Notes: a model not told the origin generated them from the letters alone. DNA of 64,000 nt from Gentiana macrophylla (GCA_026214975.1 CM047810.1:1426001-1490000), one strand, 5' to 3'; shown: positions 32,889-45,240, numbered from the stretch's first letter. A program made the numbers and translations.

Positions 32889-34362
32889 TGCTGTTCATGG
32901 TCTGTACTCCAGATCATATCCTGCTAACTCCACGACCCATTTGGCTAAGCGACCTGAAGTGTCTGGCCTACTCAGTATTTGCTTTAATGGTTGATCGGTC
33001 AGGACGACCACCGGGTGACTCTGAAAATAAGACCTCAACTTCCTAGACGCATGTACCAATGCTAGTACCAATTTCTCCGCATCTGAGTATCTCACTTTAG
33101 GCCCATGCAAGGATTTGCTGGTAAAATAAATCGGCTTCTGGAGTGAATCCTGTTGCCTAACCAAGACAGCACTAATGACCTCATCACAAACTGATAGATA
33201 GAGATACAGAACCTCTCCTTCCTGAGGGGAGGTTAGAGTTGGTAATTCTAACAGATATTTCTTCAAATCATCAAAAGCTTCTTGACAATTTGCCCCCCAA
33301 TGAAACGGAGAAGCTTTCCTTAAAATCCTGAAGAAAGGCAGTGCACACTGTGCTGAACGTGAAAGAAATCTGTTTAATGCTGCTAGTCTTCCTGTTAACC
33401 TTTGAACCTCCCTAATATTAGTAGGAGGTGACATCATCTTCAAAGCATCCAACTTGTCCGGATTGGCCCGGATTCCATCTTTAGAGATCATGTAACCCAA
33501 AACTTTCCAGATCGACTTTCTAACGTGCATTTCTTTGGGTTCGCCATCTTAGCTTAGTTGCAAGCACCTTGCAAACCTCTCTTACATCTCGTAAATATTG
33601 ATCTAAAGACCTGCTTTTGATCAGTAAGTCATCAACATAGACCTCCATAGACTCGCCTATCTGATCGCGGAAGATTCGATTAATCGCCTCTCGGTAGGTG
33701 GCTCTCGATTCTTCATCCCAACGGCATGGTCACATAATAATATGTGCCAAATTCTCGTGATAAAAGCCGCTTTTCTCTGCGCTTTTGTGTCCATGAAGAT
33801 CTGTGATACCTTTTGTATGCATCCAAGAACCCAAAATCTCAAAACCCACAATCGAGTCTACTAGCCTGCCGATTCTCGGGTGAAGTATAATCGCTTTTGT
33901 GGCACGCCTTGTTCAAACTGTGAAGTCTACACACATTCTCCAAGATCCATCTCGACTTCTTCACTAAAACCGGATTGGCTAACCACTGCGTAGAGACCAC
34001 TTCCTTGACGATCCTCGCCGCTTTAACTTGGCAACTTCCTATTCAATTACTGAGATCCTTTCTGGGGCAAAATGTCTCTTCTTTTGACGAACTGGGGGTC
34101 TGTTCTGATCCACATTTAAACTATGGACTATGAACTCTGGGGATAAGCCAGGCATATCATCCGTCTTCCACGCGAAAACATCTCGATATTCTCTGATCAG
34201 GTCTGCTAACGCTTTTTTATGGGGGTCTGGAATCCACGAACCTATGCTGACCACTAATTCGGTTCCTGGTTCTCCGATCAGAACATACTCGGTCTGATTT
34301 GTAGTTGCCCAAGTCTTCTCTTCTTCTGGCAACAACTCTTCAAGAATTACCTGTTGAACCAA
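32889..34362 (-). pseudogene. Tat reverse transcriptase and associated RNase H
   Basis: The piece at 34039-34362 ends in a DVFAWKTDDMPGLSPEF and VRQKKRHFAPERISVIE segment, the RT entry. Between 33540 and 34030 the palm is badly disrupted, but EVYVDDLLIKS (catalytic YVDD) is legible near 33630. The clean piece at 32895-33530 has LGYMISKDGIRANPDKLDAL, LTGRLAALNRFLSRS, LYLYLSVCDEVISAVLV and YSDAEKLVLALVHASRKLR, the RT thumb and the degenerate first RNase H. Confidence 0.88.
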
Positions 34363-34879
34363 TCTGCTTTCTCAACCACGTATGTGTAACGACTCCTGCT
34401 ATTTTCACATCTCCTTTAATTTCAACCGCTCAAACCATCGGGAATTTCATACATTGTGGGTCAGAGATAACCGCCGCAGATCGATGATTGCCGGTCTCCC
34501 ATGATGACATTGTACGTCGAAGGTGCTTTAACCACAATGTAATTTACTATGAGGTCCCGCCTTAGTAATTTACCATAAGTTGTAGGTAAGGTGACCATGC
34601 CCTTAGGATGGATCGGCGGGCCTGCAAAGCCGAATAGAGGTGTGGATACTGGTGTTAAACTGGAATCTTTTAACTTCATGGCCTGGAAAGCCCTGTAATA
34701 CAAGATGTTAACAAAGACTTCTTCAGATCGACACAAATTCTTTTCACCCAGTTCTTGTGAATCACGGCCTCAATGACCAGCCCTTCATTGTTGATGATTA
34801 GCGGTAACGGATCCTCGGGTCCATATCTCACTTCTCCTGATACCTTCGACGCTTACTGTAACTCGACCGATCCGCTCGT
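34363..34879 (-). pseudogene. Tat aspartic protease region
   Basis: 34461-34736 reads SEEVFVNILYYRAFQAMKL, TPLFGFAGPPIHPKGMVTLP and YIVVKAPSTYNVIMGD, the C-terminal half of a Tat protease (usually VNILYYDAF...YNAILGRP). The catalytic DTGA/DSGS-type loop should lie near 34750-34800; there the frame is lost and I do not see it. Confidence 0.8.
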
Positions 34880-36372
34880 CCAGCTTGAACTTACTGCCTC
34901 TCTGGTCTCATCCGCTGAGCACCCATAATCGTATTGATTGTGTTTATTGGACGGTTATCGATCTGACCGTCCTGATCTGGGAAGGGATACCTCTGCCTTT
35001 TTTGTTCGTTGCTCTTATTCCTTTCATTCTCGGTATGGCCCCTCCTAAACTCTCTCGCGCCTCGGGTCGTTTCACTACGAGATCTCACAAATGACCTCGC
35101 TGTTGTCCTTCCATAATCGCCGCGCCTATATCCCTCGATCAATTCCATGCATGACTCGTATCATGACCAATATCCTGGTGAAATTTGCAGAACTTGGTCT
35201 GATCTCTCTTCTCTCTGGGTCCTTTCATGGGAAACGGAGTTCTAGCTATACCTTTACGTTCCATGATAGCAAGAACTTGTTCCCGTGATCTGCTCAACGG
35301 AATCGTGTCTTTGTCCCGCAGCACCTCTTTTGCCCAATTGCCGCTTATGGGTGCCTGCACTTATCCCAAACCGATTTACGCTTCTTGTCGATTTCTCATC
35401 CGCTTTTTTCCTTTCCTGTGATCCCTTTTCTACAATTCGCGCTTTGCACGATTAGCTTCTTCACCTTGACAATGCTTGAAAGCGACTACCAAGCACTCTT
35501 CCATAGTTCTGGGGTTTTTTCCATTTAATTTTGCATGTAACCTCCCTTCTCGTAGTCCTGCTACGAATGAGGCCACTAAAACCGGTCATCCACATCACCC
35601 ACCTGGTTGATTCTCGTTGAACCTTTTGATAAATCAGAGAACCGCTTTTGTCGACTTTGCTTGATAGTAAGTAAATGAGTGTTGTTTCTTTGAAACGGTC
35701 TTGCAGCTATAAACATACTCATGAATTTCTTTGTTAAAATCGTAAAACTAGTGATAGACCTGGACGGCAACTTGTTAAACCAGTCCCTAGCCCTTCCAGA
35801 AAGGAGTGCGGGAAAAGCCTTGCACTTCATCTCGTCAGGAGCATTGTATAATCGCATATGCGCTATATAATCGATGCATATGATCATACGGGTCTTTAGT
35901 TCCGTCATATAGGACTCGATTTTGGGTATCTTGAACCCTCTCGGGACAGGGGTATGCTTCAATATACTCTGCAAAGGGTGAAGCAAGATGGAACTCATCC
36001 TCCACATCTTCTAACATTCCATCTAACTCAGGCCTTGTAGCCTCATCATCATGACGAGCTTTGCTCCTAACAATTTGACCACTGGATTCTACAGCTTCCT
36101 TATGGTCACCCCTGCTTTCTTTCGACGGTAATTGCCTTTCTTCTCCAAAACCGCCTACCTTTTCCTTCCTTTTCTCACACTTTCAAAAAGGACTCAAAAT
36201 CTTCATCTCCCATGGTCTTTAAAGCATCCACTAGAGTTGTTTCGCCATTTCCTTAGTATTTGGTTGATCTTGCGCTTGCTTTTCTCGGTTTCGCTTTGGT
36301 TTTGATCCACATTTTCCGGATCATATGAAGAGCCTCACTAAATCCTTCCCCGTTGATTCTTTTGGGTGGCAT
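34880..36372 (-). pseudogene. Tat Gag
   Basis: Likely start at 36370-36372 (MPPKRINGEGFSEALHMIRK), 40 bp past the PBS. Core: YDGTKDPYDHMHRLYSAYAI in one frame (35835-36017) and MKCKAFPALLSGRARDWFNK, LPSRSITSFTILTKKFMSMF in the next (35576-36007), the Retrotrans_gag domain. The C-terminal part has CKFHQDIGHDTSHAWN (35139-35360), a zinc-knuckle-like His/Cys segment, then an Arg-rich tail (34891-35148). Confidence 0.87.
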
Positions 36373-36413
36373 ATTAGATTACTCTCACAATTTCCCGGCT
36401 AGAAACAAGAATC
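36373..36413 (-). other. Short Tat leader
   Basis: Leader between PBS and Gag start; no extra motif seen. Confidence 0.5.
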
Positions 36414-36431
36414 GCCTCCTTCTAGCGCCAA
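36414..36431 (-). promoter_or_regulatory. Primer-binding site of Tat element
   Basis: The minus strand immediately downstream of the LTR reads TTGGCGCTAGAAGGAGGC, the complement of a tRNA 3' end of the form ...CTAGCGCCA. I cannot assign the tRNA from memory. Confidence 0.65.
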
Positions 36432-36897
36432 TGATCGAGATCGAATGAAACGAATGAATAACCGGTCTTTCTTGTTCTAGGATTACACAGAGTGATCTTG
36501 GTTATTGTAATAATGGATCGAACTTAATCCATAAGCCGCCACGATTCAAGTATATACTTGGAATCAAGTCCAACCGTAGTTCAGCGTTTATCATGGCGAT
36601 GATGGGGTTAATGGGCGGTTATATAACTCCCACGCCTCACGCTCGATCATAATCGCTTTTACTCCGGATGGGTACGTCTCTCGATCTACTTCGCCGGTCG
36701 TGGACTCCGCCTCGCCTCGATCGTACTTCTTCTTCTGGTCGTGACCTCGCCTCGATCGCCTTGCTTTTCCGTCGTGGATATCCCGGCCCGATCAAATTTA
36801 TCTCTTCGGTCGCAGAGTACCCGTGATCGGGCACACTGCTCTCGCTCGTCGGTTCGCTTTGCCCATCGACACGTGGATCGATCCGGTCACCCTAATC
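36432..36897 (-). repeat. 5' LTR of Tat element
   Basis: About 466 bp, partner of 27497-27966. The outer end is CCTAATC(G/A). The two LTRs differ by many 1-4 base indels, often where one copy has CTG/CCTGG-like text and the other TCG. Confidence 0.92.
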
Positions 36898-37458
36898 GCT
36901 GAGTAACTCGATATCGCCTCGAGTCAAAACTAGACTCGATTTTAATCGAAACTTGAATTCAAGTCGATTCCACTGAAGATTAAACGCCGATACTCGAGCA
37001 ACGCAATATATACTCGACTCGACTACTCGTGAGCAAGCTCGAATATATAGTAATATTTATATAAGCATATACTGTATGAATATTCATACACATATACACA
37101 TATATTTGTTATAAATATGTTTGTGTATCTGTATATTTGTAATAAATGTAATTATCATATCAATTTCTATATATTATTTTCATTGCTTTTATATCTTTTG
37201 TATCTTGTTGTCCATCAAATACTTTGTATTAATAATCTAATTTGGGACTTCAAAAATTATTCTATACATCTTAAATAAGAAAATTTATATAATGACCATT
37301 AAAAAAAATATTTTTTTGCTATTACCTTGTGATAATTTAAATTATTTTCGAGTTAAATTTTATAGCACATTAGATTCGATAAGTTCGATACAAAACTCGA
37401 GCTTGGGCTCGAGTTTGTAAAACTTCCTTGAATCTCAGCTCGAGATCGAGTTCGATAT
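36898..37458. repeat. TCGAG-rich repeat, middle fragment
   Basis: Between the Tat and Tekay B elements: AACTCGATATCGCCTCGAG, TATACTCGACTCGACTACTCG and GCTCGAGATCGAGTTCGATA words in AT-rich DNA. Continues the repeat interrupted at 27496 and is itself cut at 37458. Confidence 0.6.
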
Positions 37459-39495
37459 TGTGATATCCCGTAGTTTCACGAAAGGGCAAATATGTCATTT
37501 CGGGGGTTTTATGGGTATATTTAATGTTATCATTGTCTTTCCACTTTAAACTTAAGACATTCACTTTCATCATTTCTAATCGATCTACCTGTCGGTCTTA
37601 CGGATCAATCACACATAAATATTAGGTAACCACGTTAAGTTTTTATATATAGAAATAGTATGTAAATATATGTGTTTATATGTATGTATTTGTACCAGTT
37701 ATATATATTCTTTATACATTAATTATAGGTAACTCATATATGTATAGATATTCAAACGTGTTAATATATGTAATATTTGTATTGTTGCATGCAAGTATAT
37801 ACATGTTATTTAAGGTGGATAAATATGAAAAGAAAACAGACTAACATCTATGTAAATCTAATGTAGCAGGGGAGATTATTGTGTGGTGTATCCACACGGT
37901 GCGGAGACATCGTGTGGCACACTACACACCACTCAGCATTCGCCTTCATTCTGTATTAAAACTGTGTGGTTCTGATCGTTTCACCCGTCACTTCACTTCA
38001 AATATTCTCACCACACAATAACTTTCCATGTAGCAGCGTGTCCTCTTGCTAAGATAATTAGTCATTTTTACACATACGTGGAAAATATAGTTAAGGTCAT
38101 GACTCACCTTTTGTATAATTTGGTGTCAACTCCTTATTCATTTGGATGCGTATAGTCTGTGTGACTCACGTTGCTTTATTTTTTTTTGACTATAAAAGCC
38201 ATTGATCTTGGACAATATATTTTATATATATATTATGAAGTTTTATTTGTATTGTTGTTCGGGAACAATAGTAATGCATCCGAAGTGCTGTAGAGAGATA
38301 ATTAATATTAGTCTAATATCACTATCAAACACACCACGAGATTCATGTTGACGCATTTCTTCAAAGATTTGAGGTAAATGAGTGTTCAACCGCAATCATT
38401 AAATATGTTTTCACCGTATTCGAGTATGTTTTAGTATAAAGCCTTATATGTCATGTGGTAAAGTAAGATGTATGGGTTCTGGTGACTTTAGCTACGCACC
38501 GTGCCGACCTCCTCCGCGGGATAAGTACGGGAACATCGGAACACATCACTTGACTTTGCGGGATATAGTGTTTTGTAACCTACGTCTTCTGTGCAATGTG
38601 TTAAGCTATGATATAGAATGACCTAGGACTAGAAGTCTCTAGGAAGCCTTTTATGTGGAACGAATTTAGGTGGTTAGCTTAACTACGCCTGAACACTATT
38701 GAGAGTCTAAAAGATAAAACACATTGGTCTTTGGTAAGGCACGTTTCTGTTTCGCAGCTTGGGACTATTATCCTTCCACAAAGGTAGCCGCTGCGTGGAC
38801 TGGGTAGTCTCCCACATGGGTAGCAGTCATGCCATATGAGGAGCTGAGGATATGTCGTGGTGCATTCTCATCATGAAAAGTGTCCTTAGACCTTGTGTGT
38901 AACAGATCCCTTGATTGGTTGAGTTTTACTAGTAAGACTAGTAAAGGGGAGTGAGCTTTTATACATATGTGGTAGTAATAATAGCTATTGCGTTAATTCT
39001 TGTTTTAGATTCGGTGCTTCTAACCTTTATTGAGTGCTTATGTACTCACCCTTCCTTTATTATGTTGTTTCCCACCCCGAGAAGATGATGCAGGATGCGA
39101 GGAAGACGTGTACTTTGAGAAGTGAGCTCTTGATGGCGTTTGAAGCTCTTTTTACTAGTTTACCTATTTCCGCTATGGGTGACGATGTATGATATTATAT
39201 ATTTTACTTAGACTGCTTGAATAAACCTATGGTTTCCTTGGGTTGTAATAAGCTAGTTTGGTACAGTTTGGCTTGTTTTGAAACGTTGTGATGTGTAAGA
39301 TGAATAGTTGGTGATGTTTAATATTCTATCGACGTCATATGTCATATAAGCTTTCCGTGTCTTCTCTTGTTCTGCTTTAACTCTGATGTTGATTACGTGA
39401 GGCTTGCGTATATAATTGAATTAAGTATTAAGTTATATACGTGCCGGGCGTTCATTTCCGGATAAGGACACGGTATCCGGCAACGGTTCGTCACA
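37459..39495 (+). repeat. 5' LTR of Tekay B
   Basis: 2037 bp, TGTGATATCCCG to TCGTCACA. It ends one base before the PBS. Contains a cluster of inverted GTGTGG/CCACAC words at 37880-37935. No partner LTR in the window; the end ACGTGCCGGGCGTTCATTTC resembles the end of the Tekay C LTR, so the two families are related. Confidence 0.88.
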
Positions 39496-39496
39496 G

Positions 39497-39508
39497 TTGG
39501 TATCAGAG
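39497..39508 (+). promoter_or_regulatory. Primer-binding site, initiator tRNA-Met (Tekay B)
   Basis: TTGGTATCAGAG, complement of the initiator tRNA-Met 3' end, one base after the LTR; usual for Tekay elements. Confidence 0.88.
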
Positions 39509-39590
39509 AGAGTTTCTTAGTCGCGCAAAATTTTATAAGATAAGTTCCTTGAGTTTCCTAGAGCTGTAGCTAACTGATCTTTGCTCCAGG

Positions 39591-41220
39591 ATGATGAATA
39601 CTCAATCAAACCCTATTTTGGACGGAGCAAGAAGTTCACCGGACCCACATGGGTTGAAAGGTGATGGTTCAAAGCAGAATATCCAAGAGCAAGAAAATCA
39701 GCAAGGAACAATAGGTACAAAGGTACAGACTACAGTTGAGGGGACTTCTCAAGTGTCCAAATCCTTGGTATCGAATCTGGTACGAGCGTTAGATGGTGAG
39801 CCAGTGACATCTGAACCTCTAGCAACATCAGACATCCTTCTGGTTCCTTATGCTAGTATGCAAAGGACACTCCAGACCGAGATGTTGTTACCTCAGTCAA
39901 CCGGAGCCTATCTTCCACCTCCAGCACCTTTTGTACCACATCTACAGGATTCAGTGTACCCTCCACCACCAGAGTCATTGTATCTTCGAGTATCTGTCTA
40001 CCCGCCATAGGTTTCTGGTTACCCATCTCAGTCAGTGGCTTACTCTCCACTTGGGTCTGTCTACCAGCCACCGCCGATTTCAATATATCTAGCTTACCCT
40101 CCACAACAGCCTGAACCAAGAAGACCTAATCCGTCATACCATGGTTATTAGCCTTATTAGCAGGAACCTTAAGTTGCCTACCCTCAATGAGCTCCAGTTG
40201 AGCAAGACTTTCCCCAAAGATCTCAAGTTTTTCCAGTGCACCAAAGATCCTACCCACCAAAGATACCCCATTGCCTATAGAGGGACATGGGATCCGACTC
40301 GTAGGCATGTTAATCAGACTCCTATTCTTAATGACAGTGAAGAGCAAGAAGAGTCCCGACGATTTCTGGATGTTAAGAAGGCGGGAATCCCACATTTTGA
40401 TGGCGTAACTGCTACTATAGAGGCTGATAGTTGGTTGAGAACGGTAGAAAGGAACTTTGGAAAGATGAGATTGGCTCGTGACAAGTGGGCCAACTTATCA
40501 AGGTCTCTTTTGATAGGGGCAGCCCAAGAATGGGCAGATATGATTGAAAGTACAATAGGAGAGATAAATGATTGGGATGAGTTTAAGGCAGAATTTAGGC
40601 AGGAATTCTTCCCACCACCAAAACAGATAGCCAAGGCAAGTGAGTTTAACCGGATAAGACAAGCGGCATGTCGGTAATGGAGTATCGTGAGGAAATTTTA
40701 TGAGCTCGGGAAGTATGTTCCGAAGTCATGGCTAGTGAGACTAGCAAGGTTTCCCGGTTCATGGAAGGGTTGTCTAAGGACATCATGGACAGTTTAGCAG
40801 GGAAAAGGCCTAAGACGATGACCAGGCTGTTAAACACTTGTTTGGAAATTGAAAACCATAAGGCCAAGGAGACTAAGATAGGTGGGATGAAAAGATCTTT
40901 TGGTAATAGTCATGGAAACCGAGGTATACCATAACCAAATAGTAAGAGGACTTCAGCACCGCCTAACACTCCGCCGTCTTATTTGCCTCAGTGCCCGAAA
41001 TGCAGTAAGTATCACTCTGGCAAGTGTAGGCAGGGTCTTATGGGATGTTATCAGTGTGGAAGCTCATCACACTTTGTGAAGGATTGTCCTCAGATAAGAA
41101 ATCCTAATGCCATAACATCGTCATCCAGGCCTCTATCGGGTAAGATTAGGCCCAGTGGCCCTACGCATGTGTTTGTTATAGATGTGGCAGTATATGAATC
41201 AGATGAAGCAGTAGTTACAG
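39591..41220 (+). pseudogene. Tekay B Gag
   Basis: Start MMNTQSNPILDGARSSPD, then a Pro/Tyr-rich stretch (39880-40140), the Gag core GIPHFDGVTATIEADSWLRT, WADMIESTIGEINDWDEFKA, FRQEFFPPP, EGLSKDIMDSLAGKRPKTM, and two zinc knuckles: CPKCSKYHSGKC (40991-41026) and CYQCGSSSHFVKDC (41048-41089). Stops near 40008, 40675 and 40933 and a shift near 40670 break the frame. Gag coding ends at the putative splice donor at 41220. Confidence 0.88.
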
Positions 41221-41327
41221 GTACCTTTAAGTTTGAGTTTCTAATATGGTATAAAGTTCATTAGATTCTTGATGCTTTTTGCGTGTGCATTTTTTTACTT
41301 GAAAAGTGTGGTCTCCTTGATTGTTAG
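41221..41327 (+). other. Putative intron at gag/protease junction of Tekay B
   Basis: A 107-bp GT..AG segment. Reading straight through gives FKFEFLIWYKVH and a stop; removing it joins GTTACAG to GTACAATC, giving VVTGTILI, then (past one TGA) GLNFYALFDTGASNT, the normal protease start. Donor ACAG|GTACCT, acceptor TTGTTAG|G with a T-rich tract upstream. Tekay C has the matching acceptor at the same place. Confidence 0.65.
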
Positions 41328-42250
41328 GTACAATCTTGATATGAGGTTTAAATTTTTACGCATTATTTGATACCGGTGCTTCAAACACGCTTTGTATCTA
41401 CTAAGGTAGCAACACAATTAGGATTGCCCGTTGGTAAATTAAAGAAGTCATTGTCAATTACTACACTTTGGGAAAGTCAACTAGGGTTGATCAGATGATT
41501 TCTGGTTGTAAAGTTCAAGTTGGGAAGTATAAGTGTAGCCATGATTTGATTGTTCTAGATTTTGCAGACTTTGATGTAATTTTGGGTATAGGTTGGTTGT
41601 CCCAAAATCATGTCCACCTGGATTGCAGAGCCAAGAGAGTGACCTACAAACCTCTAGGAAAGTCTTCAGTCGCCTTCCAAGGTTATGCTAGTAAGTCCAC
41701 CAAGAGGCGATATCTGATCATATCCGCCCTTAGAGCGGCAAGAGATATACAACAAGGTTGTGAGGGGTATTTGTTCTTTGCTCTTGACAATAGGAAAAAG
41801 AGTCCGGAGTTGAAGGATGTGCCCATAGTGAATGAGTACCCTGATGTTTTTCTGGATGATTTACCAGGAAATACTCGAGACCAAGAGATAGAGTTTGAGA
41901 TTAAGGTTGTTCCGTATAAAACCGGCAAATAAGGCACCTTATAGAATGGCTCCAGCAGAACTTAAGGAGTTGAAAGAACAGTTGAAGAACATGCTATATA
42001 AGAACATTATTCAAACAAGTACTTCACCTTAGGGAGCCCCAGTCCTGTTTGTTAAGAAAAAGGATGGTAGTATGCGGATGTGCACTGACTACCGAGAATT
42101 AACAACCTGACAGTTAAAAACAAGTACCCTCTTCCAAGGATTGATGATTTGTTTAACCAGCTACAAGGGAAGAAAGTATTTTCAAAGATAGATCTTCGCT
42201 CAGGGTATCATCAGTTAAAAATAAGGGAAGAGGACATACCCATTACAGCT
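41328..42250 (+). pseudogene. Tekay B protease and RT N-terminus
   Basis: Protease: ALFDTGASNT with catalytic DTGA, then (41468-41932) CKVQVGKYKCSHDLIVLDFA, FDVILGIGWLSQNHVHLDC and VPIVNEYPDVFLDDLPG. RT fingers begin [35 protein letters not shown] and [17 protein letters not shown]. The copia 2 insertion follows the CAGCT at 42246-42250. A TGA, a shift near 41390 and stops near 42030 and 42110 break the frame. Confidence 0.88.
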
Positions 42251-42503
42251 TGAAAATGTTAAGGGTATTAGTAGTAGTAATAATGGATAAGGGGTAAATT
42301 AGTCAACGTGGTACATGTGTACCAGTTTGTTAGATCTTGGTCAGTGTGTAGAGTATATACACACAAGATCTATCCTAGATTTTATTCAGTAAGTTGTAAT
42401 CCTTATCCGACTACCTTTGTATTATCTTCTTCTTCAAGATAGTAAAGAAAGCTCCAAGTTCATGACTTCAATGGCAGCTCACTGATTTCTTCATAATCAA
42501 ACT
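42251..42503 (+). repeat. 5' LTR of copia 2
   Basis: 253 bp, from TGAAAATGTTAAGGG to TCATAATCAAACT. The PBS follows with no gap. The LTR has the palindrome GTACATGTGTAC and AGATCTTGG...CAAGATCT arms. Confidence 0.95.
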
Positions 42504-42515
42504 TGGTATCAGAGC
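42504..42515 (+). promoter_or_regulatory. Primer-binding site, initiator tRNA-Met (copia 2)
   Basis: TGGTATCAGAGC, directly abutting the LTR. Confidence 0.92.
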
Positions 42516-42531
42516 TTTTTAGACCTACGTC

Positions 42532-43874
42532 ATGAGTGTTAAAAGTTCTGGGACCGATGTTCCGCCGGTGACCACTGTAGCTGCAAGCTCTGGGACTGAT
42601 AGTCCGACAGTGACCTCTATAGCTGCTGTAACAACACGCACAATCGTATCTCGGCATCAATCGGAGCCGATGCAAAGAACTCATACCGCAAATGTGTATC
42701 GTCAAACTCTTTTTGGATTGCTTCCTTACCCTGGTTTTCTATCCTCCTCCGTAGCTCTCCGGTGGACTACCTTTACTCGATCGGTGGTTCTGTTTCTCCC
42801 ACCGTCCTTTCCAGTGATGTCGCCTCTCCTCCGGTCACCATCTCCTGGATCTTACATGCAGCCCGGGCCACCATTTCAAGGCCATATCATCGACACATGC
42901 CTCAGAAAACGAGAGGATAACTATCTTCTCCGGAAATACACCATTCTCCCCATTGTTAGAGGTCATAAGATGGAAGATCTTCTTCTTGGAACTGCACTGA
43001 GACCTCCGGACACTAGCAGATTCAAAGGTCTTTCCAAATTCAAATCTAAGAAGAATGGAATACCACCGATCAACTCTTGATGGGGTGGTTACTCAGTTCT
43101 ATGACAGAAGAGGCCTTAATTGAGGTAATGGGATGCTCTACTTCTCATGAAATCTGGTTTACTTTGGAAGTCTTGTTTAATAGTCAATCAGAAGCTAGAA
43201 TGCTTGAATTTAAAAGTGATTTGACTAGAGCTGAGAAAGGTTCAAAATCAATGAGTGACTACCTTGCACAAATGAAGTCTTACAGTGATAGTTTAACTGC
43301 TGTTGGATACCCTATGTCCAAATCTGAATTGATTCTGGCTATTTTAGGAGGCCTGTACAAAGATTATGAAGCTGTGATAGTTAACATTACCTCTAGGGTT
43401 GGATCTCTCACCTGGCCTGAGGTCCAGTCTCAACTTTTGACTCATGAAAGGCTCTTAGCTAGATTCAATCCTCACATAACTGTTGGAGGAAATCAAGCAC
43501 ATCCCACTACAAATTTAGCTTCATATAATCAAGGTGGTTCAGGAAGTAGGACTAATGCCAGGCCTAGTCCAAACAATCGTCATAATAACTATAGAGGTAG
43601 ATGGGGCTCTAGAGGTGGAAGAAGCAATAGGGGTGGCAGGTCTGGTGGTAAAAGTGGAAATGGCAGCAGACCCACATGTCAATTGTGTGGTAAAAATGGT
43701 CATACTGTTATTGACTGTTGGCACAGGTTTGAGCAGTATTTTCAGGGTCCTAGTAACAACAATGCTCAAACTAAAAGTCCCAAGCAGACATCAACTTTTG
43801 TGGCCACTCCTAACACTGTCTCTGATCACTCTTGGTACTTGGATAGTGGTGCTACCAACCATGTAACTTCGTAA
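42532..43874 (+). pseudogene. Copia 2 Gag, zinc knuckle and protease start
   Basis: Start MSVKSSGTDVPPVTTVAAS, then DNYLLRKYTILPIVRGHKME. A one-base shift at about 43077 moves to the second frame: MGWLLSSMTEEALIEVMGCS, SEARMLEFKSDLTRAEKGSK, SMSDYLAQMKSYSD, an Arg/Gly-rich stretch, the knuckle CQLCGKNGHTVIDC (43677-43718) and WYLDSGATNHVTS with catalytic DSGA before a TAA at 43872-43874. Except for the shift this is close to intact. Confidence 0.92.
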
Positions 43875-45240
43875 GGTAATATGATCGTTGATAGCAGGTA
43901 TAATGAGAAAGATACTCTTATTATAGGAAATGGTGAGTCTTGCAATAGCTAGCATTGGCCATAATGTGTTACACACTCCACACTTACACTTGAATAATAT
44001 CCTTCATGTCCCTCTCATTACAAAAAATCTTCTAAGTATCTTTAAATTAATTTCAGATAATCCTATATTTGTTGAGTTTGATGGTTTGTCTTGTATTGTG
44101 AAGGACAAAGCCACTTGGACAATGCTTCTCAGGGGTCAGTTGCAGGATGGTCTGTACAAGATAGAAATGCCTCTCGAAGATCAGGACTCCTTTCACTCCA
44201 AATCCTTGTCTGTTTGTCTTCATGTTTCTAAACAGTTTGTGAGTTGTAATAAGTCCGATATGCATCTTGATACTTGGCACTTTGGAGACTAGGACATCCT
44301 TCCAAATCATATTCATCTTTTTTTTTTGAATGGTCAGAATGTTAAACCCTCTCAGTAGTTTATCTTTCTGTGAATCTTGTCAATTTGGAAAGAGTCATAG
44401 TTTGTTTCATCCTGTGTCCACTTCTCATGCTAAAGCACAGTTTGATCTTGTTCACACTAATTTGTGGGGGCCTGCCCCAGTCAAATCTGTAGAAGGGTAA
44501 TCTTATTATGTGCATTTTATAGATGATCATTCTAGGTTTACTTGGATTTATCCATTAAAGTCTAAGTCTGATACTCTTTATGCCTTCGTAAATTTAGGGC
44601 TCTTATTGAAACTCGCCAACTAAGATTAAGTGTCTGCGATCAATGAGGGGAGGTGAGTATAGGATTCTTCAGACCTATCTTGATGCTGAAGGAATTAGTT
44701 TCAGACACCCCTGCCCCCATGATCATGCTCAACATGGTAGGGCAGAGAGAAAACACAGACATATTGTTGAGACAGGATTGACACTCCTGGCTCAAGCATG
44801 AATACCCTTAAGATACTGGTGGTACAGCTTTCAGGCTAGTGTTCAACTTATAAACAGTCTCCCTACTCCTGTCCTGCAGCACAAATCTTCCTTAGAATGC
44901 CTCTTCTAGGTCAAACCTATTTACAACATCTTCAGAGTTTTTGGATGTGCTGATTATCCTAATCTCAGACCTTATCAGTCACATAAATTTCAATTTCACA
45001 AGAAAAGATGTGTGAATCTTGGTCTCGTACCTCTCTCATAAAGGATATATTTGTCTTGATGATACTGGTAGGGTTTACATATCAAACAATGTAGTGTTTG
45101 ATGAATCTCTATTCCCCTTTCAACATGGCTTTATTTAGGGTCCATCCACACAAATTCTGGTTGATCCTACCCTTCCTTCTTCCTGTTTTACCTTGGCAAC
45201 ATCTCAGTAAGAGGGGGGTAATACAGACATCCTGAGCAGA
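43875..45240 (+). pseudogene. Copia 2 protease end and integrase, degraded
   Basis: In the frame at 43930-44292 it reads ILHVPLITKNLLSIFKLI (protease end) and WTMLLRGQLQDGLYKIEMP. Then, in shifting frames, come CESCQFGKSH-like residues, FIDDHSRFTWIYPLKSKS (integrase core near 44515), SFRHPCPHDHAQHGRAERKH and FGCADYPNLRPY. At least eight stops or shifts. Confidence 0.82.

Larger units (their letters stand above)
27497..36897 (-). mobile_element. Tat-lineage Ty3/gypsy element with antisense ORF and 3'-UTR tandem repeats
   Basis: Two LTRs of about 470 bp (27497-27966 and 36432-36897) enclose, on the minus strand, PBS, gag, protease, RT, dual RNase H and integrase, then tandem repeats, then a plus-strand ORF, then a polypurine tract (complement of 27967-27977) and the 3' LTR. 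An extra archaeal-type RNase H, an antisense ORF and a repeat-rich 3' UTR are all traits of the plant Tat clade (Ogre, Grande, Retand). The flanks GTGAG (27492-27496) and CTGAG (after 36898) look like a 5-bp target duplication with one change. All frames are broken. Confidence 0.92.
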
